A stretch of 64,000 nucleotides of DNA from contig CAZLWA010000056.1 in assembly GCA_964563165.1 (NCBI GenBank), forward strand, positions 65,868 to 129,867, in the 5' to 3' direction. This stretch comes from CAZLWA01 sp964563165. Lineage in GTDB: Bacteria; CLD3; SB21. The translations under genes and the position numbers were made by a program. Positions 33,780 through 41,187 of the stretch are shown in pieces (position 1 is the first letter of the stretch; each line of letters opens with the position of its first letter). The notes beneath the pieces are model-generated. The model was given only the letters and a program-made list of their open reading frames with translations. It did no database searches and was not told the DNA's origin.

Positions 33780-34510
33780 CAAACATCGAAGTCATCGAAG
33801 GATACGGCAAAGAGAACTACGGTTCTTACGCTTTAAAGAGGGCCTATCAAACTTATGCAAGCCGCGGCTTGATCATCGGCATAGCCATACATCTCGCCGC
33901 CATTACGACGTATTACGTGGGGACCGTGGTGATGAAGGGCGATAATTATGCGACGGTAAAATTCACGGATATCAACGAGCTTCAAAATGCGCCTCCGCTC
34001 CAGGAAACGACCCCTCCGCCAAAAGTGATCGAAGTACCGCAGGAAATCAAACCGGTAACGGGCATTCCCGTCGTGGTTCCTGATGCAGACGCAACGCCGG
34101 ATATGACCATTCAAACCCAGGAAGAAATCAAGACCGACATGGCGACCAACGTGGGCACTTCCGATGAAGTGAAAGTGGATATTTCCGGCACTATTCAAGG
34201 CTTGCCGAACAGCGACGAACCGGGTATGAACGATTTCGTTGCGGTGGAGCAGCAGCCCGTCATTATTAATAAAGTTATTCCCGTATATCCCGATCTCGCG
34301 AAAAAGGCCGGCCTGGAAGGTAAAGTGATCGTTAAAGGATTGATCGACGAAACGGGAGTCGTCAAGAAAGTCGTCGTTCTTTCAGGCGATGAAATGTTCA
34401 AAGATGCGGCCGTGCAAGCGCTATATGCCACGAAATTTAAACCGGCGATCAACGGTAATCGCGCCGTAAAAGTCTGGATCACGTACCCGTTCATTTTCCG
34501 GCTGAAATAG
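33776..34510 (+). CDS. tonB: TonB-family energy-transducing protein
   Basis: 244 residues. A membrane helix lies at about 34-52, followed by a Pro-rich periplasmic linker (APPLQETTPPPKVIEVPQE) and a C-terminal TonB domain (IPVYPDLAKKAGLEGKVIVK, ending VWITYPFIFRLK). TonB couples the ExbB/ExbD motor to outer-membrane receptors. Last gene of the operon, followed by a strong terminator. No TonB-dependent receptor is encoded nearby. Confidence 0.92.
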   Translation: MTNIEVIEGYGKENYGSYALKRAYQTYASRGLIIGIAIHLAAITTYYVGTVVMKGDNYATVKFTDINELQNAPPLQETTPPPKVIEVPQEIKPVTGIPVVVPDADATPDMTIQTQEEIKTDMATNVGTSDEVKVDISGTIQGLPNSDEPGMNDFVAVEQQPVIINKVIPVYPDLAKKAGLEGKVIVKGLIDETGVVKKVVVLSGDEMFKDAAVQALYATKFKPAINGNRAVKVWITYPFIFRLK

Positions 34511-34572
34511 CCGTTGCATAATTTAGAGCAGCATTTCAGATTGGTATTTCGCTGCCAAGAAAGTTAAAACAA

Positions 34573-34600
34573 AATCCTCACGCTGCCGTGAGGATTTTTT
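34573..34600 (+). terminator. Rho-independent terminator of the exbB-tonB operon
   Basis: AATCCTCACG (34573-34582) and CGTGAGGATT (34587-34596) form a perfect 10-bp stem with loop CTGC, followed by T6. Confidence 0.92.
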
Positions 34601-34673
34601 GTTTCTTGAGGCCGGCCGATTCTACCGCCTAAATTTCCGCACTTCCTTTCCAAGAGCGTCCTAAAATTCAGAA

Positions 34674-35126
34674 TCAGAATTTGATCTCTATCTCTTTGGT
34701 CTTGGCCTCTTCCGCTTTCGGTAATACGATCGTCAGAACGCCGTCTTTGTACCCCGCATCGATTTTTTCTCCTTTGACCGAGGACGGCATCCGGAAGGAA
34801 CGCGAGAAGGCTCCGTAATTCCTTTCAATGCGGTGAACGCTGCGGTCCTTCGATTCCGATTCGAGTTTTTTCTCGCCCTGAATGGTGAGAATATTCTCCT
34901 GGAGCGTGATCTTCACGTTCTCTTTGGTGACGCCCGGTAATTCAACCTTGACGGTGAATGCGTCTTTGGTCTCCGTAATGTCGGCAGACGGATACCATTC
35001 CTGCAAACGACCGATCGTCTCATCCTCATTCCAGAAATCGGAAAGCATCTTGCTCATTTCCTTCTGAACGTTGAAAACGTCGCAGAGCAAATTGTTTTCT
35101 CTCGGATTGAATTTGACGAGTGACAT
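34674..35126 (-). CDS. Hsp20 small heat-shock protein
   Basis: 150 residues with the alpha-crystallin domain (about 45-150): ADITETKDAFTVKVELPGV, then ENILTIQGEKK and the terminal DGVLTIVLPKAEE. Small heat-shock proteins hold unfolding proteins in a refoldable state. AAGGAGG lies before the start. A second, damaged hsp20 gene lies directly upstream on the same strand. Confidence 0.93.
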   Translation of the reverse strand: MSLVKFNPRENNLLCDVFNVQKEMSKMLSDFWNEDETIGRLQEWYPSADITETKDAFTVKVELPGVTKENVKITLQENILTIQGEKKLESESKDRSVHRIERNYGAFSRSFRMPSSVKGEKIDAGYKDGVLTIVLPKAEEAKTKEIEIKF

Positions 35127-35150
35127 TGTTCTGCCTCCTTATTGGTTTAG

Positions 35151-35540
35151 TTAATTGAATTTGATTTCAATATCACGCGGTTTTACCGCTTCCTTTTTTG
35201 CGATCTTCAAAATCAAGATACCATCCTGCCATTGTGCGTCGATTTACGCGGCGTCGATCGATTCGCCCAATGAAAACGTGCGGCGATAGTTCCTCTTCGG
35301 AATTTCGGCCAGGATCAACGTTCCCGAATCCTCAATTTTCATTTGGGCGTCGATGATCAGGTTTCCGCCGCCGATCGAAACGCTCAGCATGTCCTTGTTT
35401 ACACCGGGCATCTCAACGATGAGAGTATAGTGGTCAGCCGCTTCGCGAATGTCACAGCGGGGATGCACGTAGTAATAATTATTTCGAACGTTAACTACTT
35501 CGTTTTTCTCTTGCCGGTTCGCAGAGGCTTTTGTTTCCAT
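35151..35540 (-). pseudogene. Second hsp20 gene, interrupted by an in-frame TAA
   Basis: The frame from ATG 35540 encodes an alpha-crystallin domain (CDIREAADHYTLIVEMPGV, RTFSLGESIDAA) and stops at TAA, 35244-35246. Beyond it the same frame continues with IDAQWQDGILILKIAKKE and KPRDIEIKFN to a stop at 35151-35153, which is exactly the missing end of an Hsp20 domain. A single base change of a Lys or Glu codon explains the break. The truncated 98-residue product would lack the last strands. AAGGAGA precedes the start, so the 5' part may still be expressed. TAA excludes selenocysteine. Confidence 0.85.
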
Positions 35541-35760
35541 AATGTTCTCCTTAGGTGTTTCAGCTTAGAATGTTGTATTTGACATTAACACAATCAAACC
35601 CAGTGCCAAAACCCAAAATATAATCTTTTTTGATACTTAGGCTGGTACGGTTGGTTCAGTTGATATGCCGAATAAGACATTTTGGCGCGGTTTTGAATTT
35701 TCAATATGAAATATTTTCATTTACAATGACAATTTGTCTTTGCGGCTTTGGAAAAGATTA

Positions 35761-35789
35761 TTGATTTTAGATTCCTTTTTCTGTAAACT
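35761..35789 (+). promoter_or_regulatory. Possible promoter of the aldolase gene
   Basis: TTGATT at 35761-35766 and TAAACT at 35784-35789 with 17-nt spacing, 21 nt before the start codon. The -10 is weaker than others in the window. The rest of 35541-35760 shows no other supported feature. Confidence 0.4.
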
Positions 35790-35809
35790 TTTGCATTAAA
35801 TCAGGATAT

Positions 35810-36625
35810 ATGGACGAAGTTCAGATCAGACAAGACATAGTGGAATGCGCGCGGCGGCTGTTTGAAAAAGGCTTTGTAGCGGCCAACGACGGGAACATCA
35901 GCGTGCGCGTCGGTGAGGGCCAATTCATTGCAACTCCGACCGGCCGAAGCAAAGGCTTTCTGCGTACGGACGAACTGGTCAAAATCGATTCGAAGGGAAA
36001 TGTGATCGAAGGAGATCTGAAACCTTCGACGGAAATGCTGATGCATCTGGCGATCTATGAAGAGCGCAACGACGTGAATTCGGTGGTGCATGCGCATCCG
36101 GTCCATGCTACGGGATTTGCCACGGCGAATATCCCGCTCGACAAATGCGTGCTGGCGGAGATCGTGACAACGCTCGGCTCCATTCCGCTGGCGCCTTACG
36201 GAACACCGTCAACCAGGGAATTACCCGATACGATACGGGGGATCATTAAACACGCGGACGCGATCCTCTTATCGAATCACGGCGTGGTCACGTGCGGAAG
36301 CAGTGTCTTCGACGCGTATTATAAAATGGAGCGCGTCGAGCATTACGCGCATATCATGTTCGTGGCAAAAATGCTCGGAGGTGAAAGGGTTCTGGATCCG
36401 GTGCAGGTCGAAAAACTGAACCTCATTAGAGGCACGTACGGAACGGAGAGTACTCCGAATCCCGGGTGCATCGCCTGCAGCGATGACTGCATCGGGGACG
36501 ACTGCACGCTCTATGACAAAAAAGATTCCATCATCGAACAATTCAGGATGAATGAAGGGATGTCTGAAAGCCCGGACGACGAACGGATCAAAGACCTTAT
36601 TCGGGGCATTATAAAAAATCTTTAG
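35810..36625 (+). CDS. Class II aldolase/adducin family protein with Cys-rich extension
   Basis: 271 residues. The first ~215 form a class II aldolase domain of the fuculose-phosphate type: FVAANDGNISVRVG, TPTGRSKGFL, the catalytic Glu in KPSTEMLMHLAIY, the zinc pair in VVHAHPVHATGF and a further His in SNHGVVTCG. Such enzymes split sugar phosphates into glycolaldehyde or lactaldehyde and dihydroxyacetone phosphate. The C-terminal ~55 residues are extra and contain C220, C223, C227 and C232 (C-x2-C-x3-C-x4-C), which could bind metal. The substrate is unknown. An acyltransferase gene follows 11 nt later. Confidence 0.85.
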   Translation: MDEVQIRQDIVECARRLFEKGFVAANDGNISVRVGEGQFIATPTGRSKGFLRTDELVKIDSKGNVIEGDLKPSTEMLMHLAIYEERNDVNSVVHAHPVHATGFATANIPLDKCVLAEIVTTLGSIPLAPYGTPSTRELPDTIRGIIKHADAILLSNHGVVTCGSSVFDAYYKMERVEHYAHIMFVAKMLGGERVLDPVQVEKLNLIRGTYGTESTPNPGCIACSDDCIGDDCTLYDKKDSIIEQFRMNEGMSESPDDERIKDLIRGIIKNL

Positions 36626-36636
36626 AAGAGGAGTGA

Positions 36637-37446
36637 ATGGCGCTCGGAGTTCACCGCTCAAAACTGCGGTCAATTATCAATGTAAATTTGGGCGTACTGC
36701 TCACCATCGTCTTACTGATTGCCGCGATTCCACTGGGCATGTTTGCTCCGTTGGGTAAGGCGCTTCATGCGCTGGAGCGGTTTTGGGCAGGCAGTTTGTT
36801 GAAATTAGCCGGTATCCGGGCTAACGCGCGCGGAATGGAGCACATTCAAAAGGACAAAACATACATTTTTATTTCCAATCACCAAAGCGCCTTTGATATT
36901 CCGGTCATGATCTATTACGCGCCTAAACACATACGTATGATCTATAAGAAAGAGCTGATGTGGGTTCCGCTGCTGGGATTTGTTCTTTGGCTTCTGAAGT
37001 TCATTCCGATCGACCGGGGCAATCACGACAAGGCGGTGCAGAGTCTGGGGCGCGCCGCAAAGAAAATACACAGCGGCTTAAATATCGCCGTGTTTGCCGA
37101 CGGTACGCGCAGCCTGAACGGGGAATTAAGGCGGTTCAAGAAAGGCGCGTTCATTCTGGCGATCAATGCGCAAGTGGATATTATTCCCGTCACGATCAGC
37201 GGAACGATCAACGTCATGCACAAGTACCGCGGCTTTTTCGACGTCTCGTTCAATAGAGACGTGGAAATTATCTTTGATCCGCCCGTGGCGACATCCGAAT
37301 TAACCCTGGAGGATAAGGATCAATTGATGGAAAAAGTGAACTCGCGTATAGCTGCGAATTACGAAAAAATAAAGCACTTATCCATCATTGAAGATCCGGA
37401 CCTGTTAGCAAGAATTAATCTAAAGAATCCATTGAAGGAAAATTAA
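36637..37446 (+). CDS. plsC: 1-acyl-sn-glycerol-3-phosphate acyltransferase (PlsC-like)
   Basis: 269 residues with an N-terminal hydrophobic segment (about 17-40). All acyltransferase blocks are present: NHQSAFD (the NHx4D motif), FIPIDRG, FADGTRS in place of the usual EGTRS, and IIPVTISGT. The enzyme adds a second acyl chain to lysophosphatidate in phospholipid synthesis. GAGGAG lies upstream. It is in a same-strand run with the aldolase and nucleotidyltransferase genes. Confidence 0.88.
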   Translation: MALGVHRSKLRSIINVNLGVLLTIVLLIAAIPLGMFAPLGKALHALERFWAGSLLKLAGIRANARGMEHIQKDKTYIFISNHQSAFDIPVMIYYAPKHIRMIYKKELMWVPLLGFVLWLLKFIPIDRGNHDKAVQSLGRAAKKIHSGLNIAVFADGTRSLNGELRRFKKGAFILAINAQVDIIPVTISGTINVMHKYRGFFDVSFNRDVEIIFDPPVATSELTLEDKDQLMEKVNSRIAANYEKIKHLSIIEDPDLLARINLKNPLKEN

Positions 37447-37464
37447 TAAATCGAGAGGATGGTT

Positions 37465-38190
37465 ATGAAAGGAATTATTCTGGCCGGCGGGCTGGGGACG
37501 CGTTTGCAGCCGCTGACGCTGGTTACGAACAAGCATCTGCTGCCGATCTACAACAAACCGATGATCTATTATCCGATCGAGAAGCTGGTCGAAGCCGGGA
37601 TCAATGATATCATTTTGGTGACGGGGGGCAGTTATGCCGGCGATTTTTTGCGCCTGCTCGGTAACGGGCATGAATTCAAGTTATCGCACATCAATTACGT
37701 ATATCAAAAAGGCGAAGGCGGCATCGCCGAGGCGCTGGGCCTATGCGAGCATTACGCCGGTGACGACAGCATCGTTGTCATCCTCGGCGATAATATCTTC
37801 GAGGACAGTATCGCGCGTGCGGTGTCGGAATATGAAAAAACAAAGACCGGAGGGAGAATCTTTTTGAAAGAGGTTACCGATCCTCAGCGCTTCGGCGTGG
37901 CGGAATTGAAAGGGGACAGGGTCGTCGGAATCGAGGAAAAACCGAAAACTCCGAAATCCAATTACGCGGTCACCGGGATCTATATGTATGACCGGGAGGT
38001 TTTTGAAGTGATTAAAACGCTCAAGCCGTCGGGACGGGGAGAGCTGGAGATCACCGATGTGAATAATCACTACATTGGAAAGAATGCGATGAAATATGAG
38101 TTCATGCAGGGCTGGTGGACCGACGCGGGAACATTTGAATCACTCTACCACGCTAATGGTCTGGTAGCTAAAGCGCAGTTGAAACTTTAA
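37465..38190 (+). CDS. Sugar-1-phosphate nucleotidyltransferase (RmlA-like, short form)
   Basis: 241 residues from ATG 37465; an ATG 6 nt upstream abuts GAGAGG (37453-37458) and is too close. The N-terminal signature GIILAGGLGTRLQPLT with NKHLLPIYNKPMIYYPIE is that of glucose-1-phosphate thymidylyltransferases, as are VVILGDNIFEDS and VVGIEEKPKTPKSNYAVTG. It lacks the ~50 C-terminal residues of full-length RmlA, as in a common short subfamily. It activates a sugar phosphate for surface polysaccharides. No other rml genes are nearby. Confidence 0.83.
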   Translation: MKGIILAGGLGTRLQPLTLVTNKHLLPIYNKPMIYYPIEKLVEAGINDIILVTGGSYAGDFLRLLGNGHEFKLSHINYVYQKGEGGIAEALGLCEHYAGDDSIVVILGDNIFEDSIARAVSEYEKTKTGGRIFLKEVTDPQRFGVAELKGDRVVGIEEKPKTPKSNYAVTGIYMYDREVFEVIKTLKPSGRGELEITDVNNHYIGKNAMKYEFMQGWWTDAGTFESLYHANGLVAKAQLKL

Positions 38191-38327
38191 GAAAATCGGT
38201 GTCAAACCCGCCATAGCACTAATCGGGGCCGTAAATGACCGAACACGTTGAGTGAGCAACAAGAGCATATCTTATTCTAATAATAGAGTTACGTAGATTT
38301 AACTGAATTAAATTCTACATCAATTCC

Positions 38328-38843
38328 TTAAACCTGAGTTGTTTGCTTTTTTGCCTGCATGAAGAATGAAATGATTGCCGTTACGATTCCACCCATGATG
38401 AACGTAAAAACCATCAGCAGCAAATAAGAAACCAGCGAACCGCTGTAACTCATTTCGATTTCTTTCATTGCACTTTCTATAACTTGCTGAGTGGCGCCGG
38501 ATTGCGTCACCTGTGCAAGCTTGAAACTTTTCAGGCTGGGATAAAAATCGGGATTGATCCACGATGCATAAACATGGAACCACGTCGCGCTGAGCAGCGC
38601 ATAGAAAGCAACCGTGAGCAAGCCCGTTCGGAAAGCACCACCGAAACTGATCGTACCCAGCAGCTGCGCTTTCCTTTCCCTGACCGCCAGGTAAACAAAC
38701 AGGATCAAAAGAAAAGCCGAAGCCATTCGCGTGTATTGTCCGACTTCATGATTGGTAGTGTTGAAGCCGAGCCCGTGTTCTATCATCACCCAGATGACGA
38801 CCGCCGCGACAGCTTTCAGCGAGTACTCGAATGCAATTTTCAT
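38328..38843 (-). CDS. DUF4199-family membrane protein
   Basis: 171 residues from the ATG at 38843, which has AGGAG 7 nt upstream; the frame extends 9 codons further without a better site. Four hydrophobic helices with an extracytoplasmic loop between helices three and four (WINPDFYPSLKSFKLA) match DUF4199, a family typical of Bacteroidota and relatives. Function unknown. It faces the convergent nucleotidyltransferase gene across 137 nt of featureless sequence. Confidence 0.75.
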   Translation of the reverse strand: MKIAFEYSLKAVAAVVIWVMIEHGLGFNTTNHEVGQYTRMASAFLLILFVYLAVRERKAQLLGTISFGGAFRTGLLTVAFYALLSATWFHVYASWINPDFYPSLKSFKLAQVTQSGATQQVIESAMKEIEMSYSGSLVSYLLLMVFTFIMGGIVTAIISFFMQAKKQTTQV

Positions 38844-38931
38844 CGGAAACTCCTGTTCATTTTTTGTCATTATTCCCTTCCTTGGCAGGAAGGTAGCCTG
38901 TGATTCTCTTCATTGGACGTTCTGCGTCAGC

Positions 38932-39447
38932 TCATGCCTTAGTTTGCGCGGCTCGTTTCTTCATGGCTTCTTCCATACGTCTGTCCAGCTCTTTCTTCGA
39001 CATGTCCTCGATATGCGTTGCGATCCACCACGAACACCCGGACGCATCCTTCACACCGGCGTTGCGGTCGCCGTAAAACTGATCCGCCGGCGCCATGAGG
39101 GAAGTAGCTCCCGCAGCCATGGCTTGCCTGTAATATTTATCCGTATCCTTCACATACAGATACAAATGAATGCTTTCGGGAGGAGGAGCGCCTTCGTTCG
39201 ATTCCGCGATCATCACCATAGAGTCTCCGATCTTCACGAGCGCGTGCCTGGCGATCCCGTCCGGTGTTGTGTGTATCTCCGCCACTTTGGCGTCAAATGC
39301 TTTCTTAACAAAATTAATGAGTTCGGCGGCTCCGTGAACCGTGATGTATGGCGTCACGGTGTGAAAACCTTTCGGGATGGGCAGAACTTTTTTCGCCTTG
39401 GCTTTCGCATGCTTGGCTTTTTTTGCTTTCTTTTTTTTCTTGGCCAT
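38932..39447 (-). CDS. VOC/glyoxalase-fold protein, PhnB-like, with lysine-rich N-tail
   Basis: 171 residues. The first 20 are almost all Lys and Ala, followed by a PhnB-like vicinal-oxygen-chelate domain (FHTVTPYITVHGAAELINFV, HALVKIGDSMVMIAES, then FYGDRNAGVKDASGCSWWIATH). Such proteins dimerise to bind metal and act on small molecules or serve as resistance proteins. The basic tail resembles DNA- or RNA-binding tails. AGGGAGAAAA lies before the start. Confidence 0.83.
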   Translation of the reverse strand: MAKKKKKAKKAKHAKAKAKKVLPIPKGFHTVTPYITVHGAAELINFVKKAFDAKVAEIHTTPDGIARHALVKIGDSMVMIAESNEGAPPPESIHLYLYVKDTDKYYRQAMAAGATSLMAPADQFYGDRNAGVKDASGCSWWIATHIEDMSKKELDRRMEEAMKKRAAQTKA

Positions 39448-39481
39448 GAGTTTTCTCCCTTTGATTTATGGTATTAGGGTC

Positions 39482-39517
39482 AATCTATTCCCCCTTTCAA
39501 AGGGGGTTAGGGGGTTG
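39482..39517. repeat. C/G-run palindromic repeat R1, next to the DUF559 gene
   Basis: The repeat has AATCTATTCCCCCTTT, then CAAAGGGGG, TTA and GGGGGTTG. CCCCCTTT and AAAGGGGG form a hairpin. It encodes the last codons and stop of the DUF559 gene on the minus strand. A direct copy (R3) lies at 39957-39990 and an inverted copy (R2) at 39884-39912. Confidence 0.8.
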
Positions 39518-39880
39518 TTTAGCGTTCTTTTTAATCCATTCCTCAATAACAATAGCGACCGAATTCAAATTCTTCTTTATTTCTAGATCATCGAATCGTA
39601 AAAATTTCAGACCAAGGGATTCTAATTCTTTTTGTCTTTGTAAATCTCTTCGATAAACTGTTTCATTGTTGTGGCTGCAGCCATCAATTTCAATGATAAG
39701 CTTCAATTGGCTGCAATAAAAATCAACGATATAGTTCTTTATAGGTTTTTGTCTCGCGAATTGATATCCGAGAATTTGACGCGCGCGAAGTCTTTTCCAC
39801 AGTAGAATTTCTGATAGTGTGCTTTGGTTTCGAAGTTTTCTAGATAGCTTTTTTAACGTGTGATCGTAATAAATTTTCAT
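39497..39880 (-). CDS. DUF559 (Vsr/endonuclease-like) protein between palindromic repeats
   Basis: 127 residues, the usual size of stand-alone DUF559 proteins. The restriction-endonuclease-like core is visible: LWKRLRARQILGYQFARQ, then NYIVDFYCSQLKLIIEIDG with the D...E-x-D metal triad pattern. The family is related to Vsr mismatch endonucleases; no function is established for these small members. The gene ends inside repeat R1 (C-terminus PPNPL), and repeat R2 begins 4 nt upstream of its start. It looks like the coding part of a small repeat-bounded element. AT-rich compared with neighbours. Confidence 0.82.
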   Translation of the reverse strand: MKIYYDHTLKKLSRKLRNQSTLSEILLWKRLRARQILGYQFARQKPIKNYIVDFYCSQLKLIIEIDGCSHNNETVYRRDLQRQKELESLGLKFLRFDDLEIKKNLNSVAIVIEEWIKKNAKQPPNPL

Positions 39881-39883
39881 AAC

Positions 39884-39912
39884 AACCCCCCGGCCCCCTT
39901 TGCTAAGGGGGA
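39884..39912. repeat. C/G-run palindromic repeat R2 (inverted)
   Basis: AACCCCCCGGCCCCC, TTTGCTAA, GGGGGAG. It is the inverse of R1 with small changes, so R1 and R2 act like inverted ends around the DUF559 gene (about 430 bp end to end). Confidence 0.75.
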
Positions 39913-39956
39913 GTTAAAGTCGTTCCCCATTCATCGCAATTGTTTCAAGCCTAACA

Positions 39957-39990
39957 AATCTATTCCCCCTTTTCAAGGTGTGTTAGGGGG
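39957..39990. repeat. C/G-run palindromic repeat R3 (direct copy of R1)
   Basis: AATCTATTCCCCCTTT as in R1, then TCAAGGTGTG and TTAGGGGG. It supplies the last codons and stop of the neighbouring ketopantoate-reductase-like gene (C-terminus KSP). Confidence 0.75.
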
Positions 39991-40921
39991 ATTTGTACAT
40001 TTTCTGCACTTCATTATAAATTTGTCCTGTCACCGGAGTGGCAACATCCAATTCCTTTCCCATCCGGACGATCGTTTCGCCGAATAATTCGCCTTCATTT
40101 TTCCCGGTTTGAATATCTCTTTGATAAGACGTCGTCGCTTCGTACGGCAATTTGCCCGCCCGGGCGGTGAGGGATTCCACAATATCTGGCGGAAAAGAAT
40201 AACCTTTCCTCACGGCAATTTCCATAATTTCTTTTATGATTTCAACAACGTATTTTCTCAGCCCGGCATCATCGTAGACATTTCTCAGCGTCCGGCGTGA
40301 ATGTGCAGTCACGAGCGCATAAGCCGCAACAAACATATATTTCTCCCAAATGGCCTGGTAGGGATCATCCTCCCATCGAAACGTAACATCCGGAATTCCA
40401 TTCAGAAATTCAACCACCTCCTTCGGGTAATGGTCCTTGTAAAGGGGATCCCTTCCATAGACAAATAGATTCCCCGACATGTGTTTGATCACGCCGGGCT
40501 GTTTGACGAACGCATTCATATACACGCAGCCCGGCAGAACATATCCCGTATCGATCACGGCTCGTACTCTCTGATAAATATCAACGCCATTCAGAATGGG
40601 AATGATCACGGATTCTTTAGTTATCTTATTTTTTAATTTCCGGCAGGCGTCCTCGAGGTCATAACTTTTAACGCAGAGAAAACACAGATCGGGCTCCGGA
40701 ATTCCTTCAAGATCGGAAACGGCTGCGGCCGGCATAGAAACGACAGTTTCGTTTTCCGATTCCAGGATCAATCCGTTTTTACTGATTTCATCCCGATGCG
40801 CGCCGCGTGCAATAAAATAGACTTTTATGGTCCCGGCTTTTTTTATTCCGTGTATGATCCTGGTTCCGATGAATCCCCCGATCCCGCCGATCCCGAATAT
40901 GTAAATGGTTCTCAACTGCAT
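39983..40921 (-). CDS. Ketopantoate reductase family protein (PanE/ApbA-like)
   Basis: 312 residues. The Rossmann motif IYIFGIGGIGGFIGTRI, the segment CFLCVKSYDL, and PILNGVD with the conserved Asn are typical of 2-dehydropantoate 2-reductases. The C-terminal helical domain contains the conserved EKYMFVAAYALVTA (usual WxKL..N region) and SYQRDIQTGKNEGE (usual S-x-x-D). PanE reduces ketopantoate with NADPH in pantothenate synthesis. No pan genes adjoin it, so a related substrate is possible. Its end is formed by repeat R3. Confidence 0.82.
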   Translation of the reverse strand: MQLRTIYIFGIGGIGGFIGTRIIHGIKKAGTIKVYFIARGAHRDEISKNGLILESENETVVSMPAAAVSDLEGIPEPDLCFLCVKSYDLEDACRKLKNKITKESVIIPILNGVDIYQRVRAVIDTGYVLPGCVYMNAFVKQPGVIKHMSGNLFVYGRDPLYKDHYPKEVVEFLNGIPDVTFRWEDDPYQAIWEKYMFVAAYALVTAHSRRTLRNVYDDAGLRKYVVEIIKEIMEIAVRKGYSFPPDIVESLTARAGKLPYEATTSYQRDIQTGKNEGELFGETIVRMGKELDVATPVTGQIYNEVQKMYKSP

Positions 40922-41001
40922 TTGAAAAAAAATGATGGGGAACTATCGTGGTAATCGTGAGGAATGTAATAAAATACTCCAAGAAGCAAAAGAAAATCTG
41001 A

Positions 41002-41099
41002 CTAGTGCCGTTTCAAATAAATAATACTGTGTTTCGCAGGCTTAGGCCTGCGCCTGCCGATCTAGTCAGTCGTCCGGTAGCCGCAACCTTTAGGTTGCG
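41002..41099. repeat. Left arm of a ~100-bp inverted repeat flanking the rhodanese gene
   Basis: Contains CTAGTGCCGTTTCAAATAA, a palindrome GCAGGC/TTAG/GCCTGC, GGTAGCC, and the palindrome CGCAACCTTTAGGTTGCG (41082-41099). The order and most bases are the reverse complement of 42544-42643 on the other side of the rhodanese gene. Confidence 0.85.
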
Positions 41100-41187
41100 A
41101 TGGAACAAAATACGATCTTATTAATTTGAAGCGACACCACCAACCGGGACGTTCCCACTTTGATGCGTTTCTTGGTAAGCTAAGGAC

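Noticed and set aside
35244..35246. Recoded stop in the second hsp20 gene
   Set aside because: The codon is TAA, not TGA, so selenocysteine does not apply; a nonsense mutation is the simpler reading.
35580..35640. Sigma-54-like site (TGGCAC...TTGA) upstream of hsp20 on the minus strand
   Set aside because: The second half lacks the conserved GC of TTGC, and no activator gene is nearby.
38752..39477. 241-codon plus-strand frame
   Set aside because: It is antisense to the DUF4199 and PhnB-like genes, which have clear motifs and ribosome sites.
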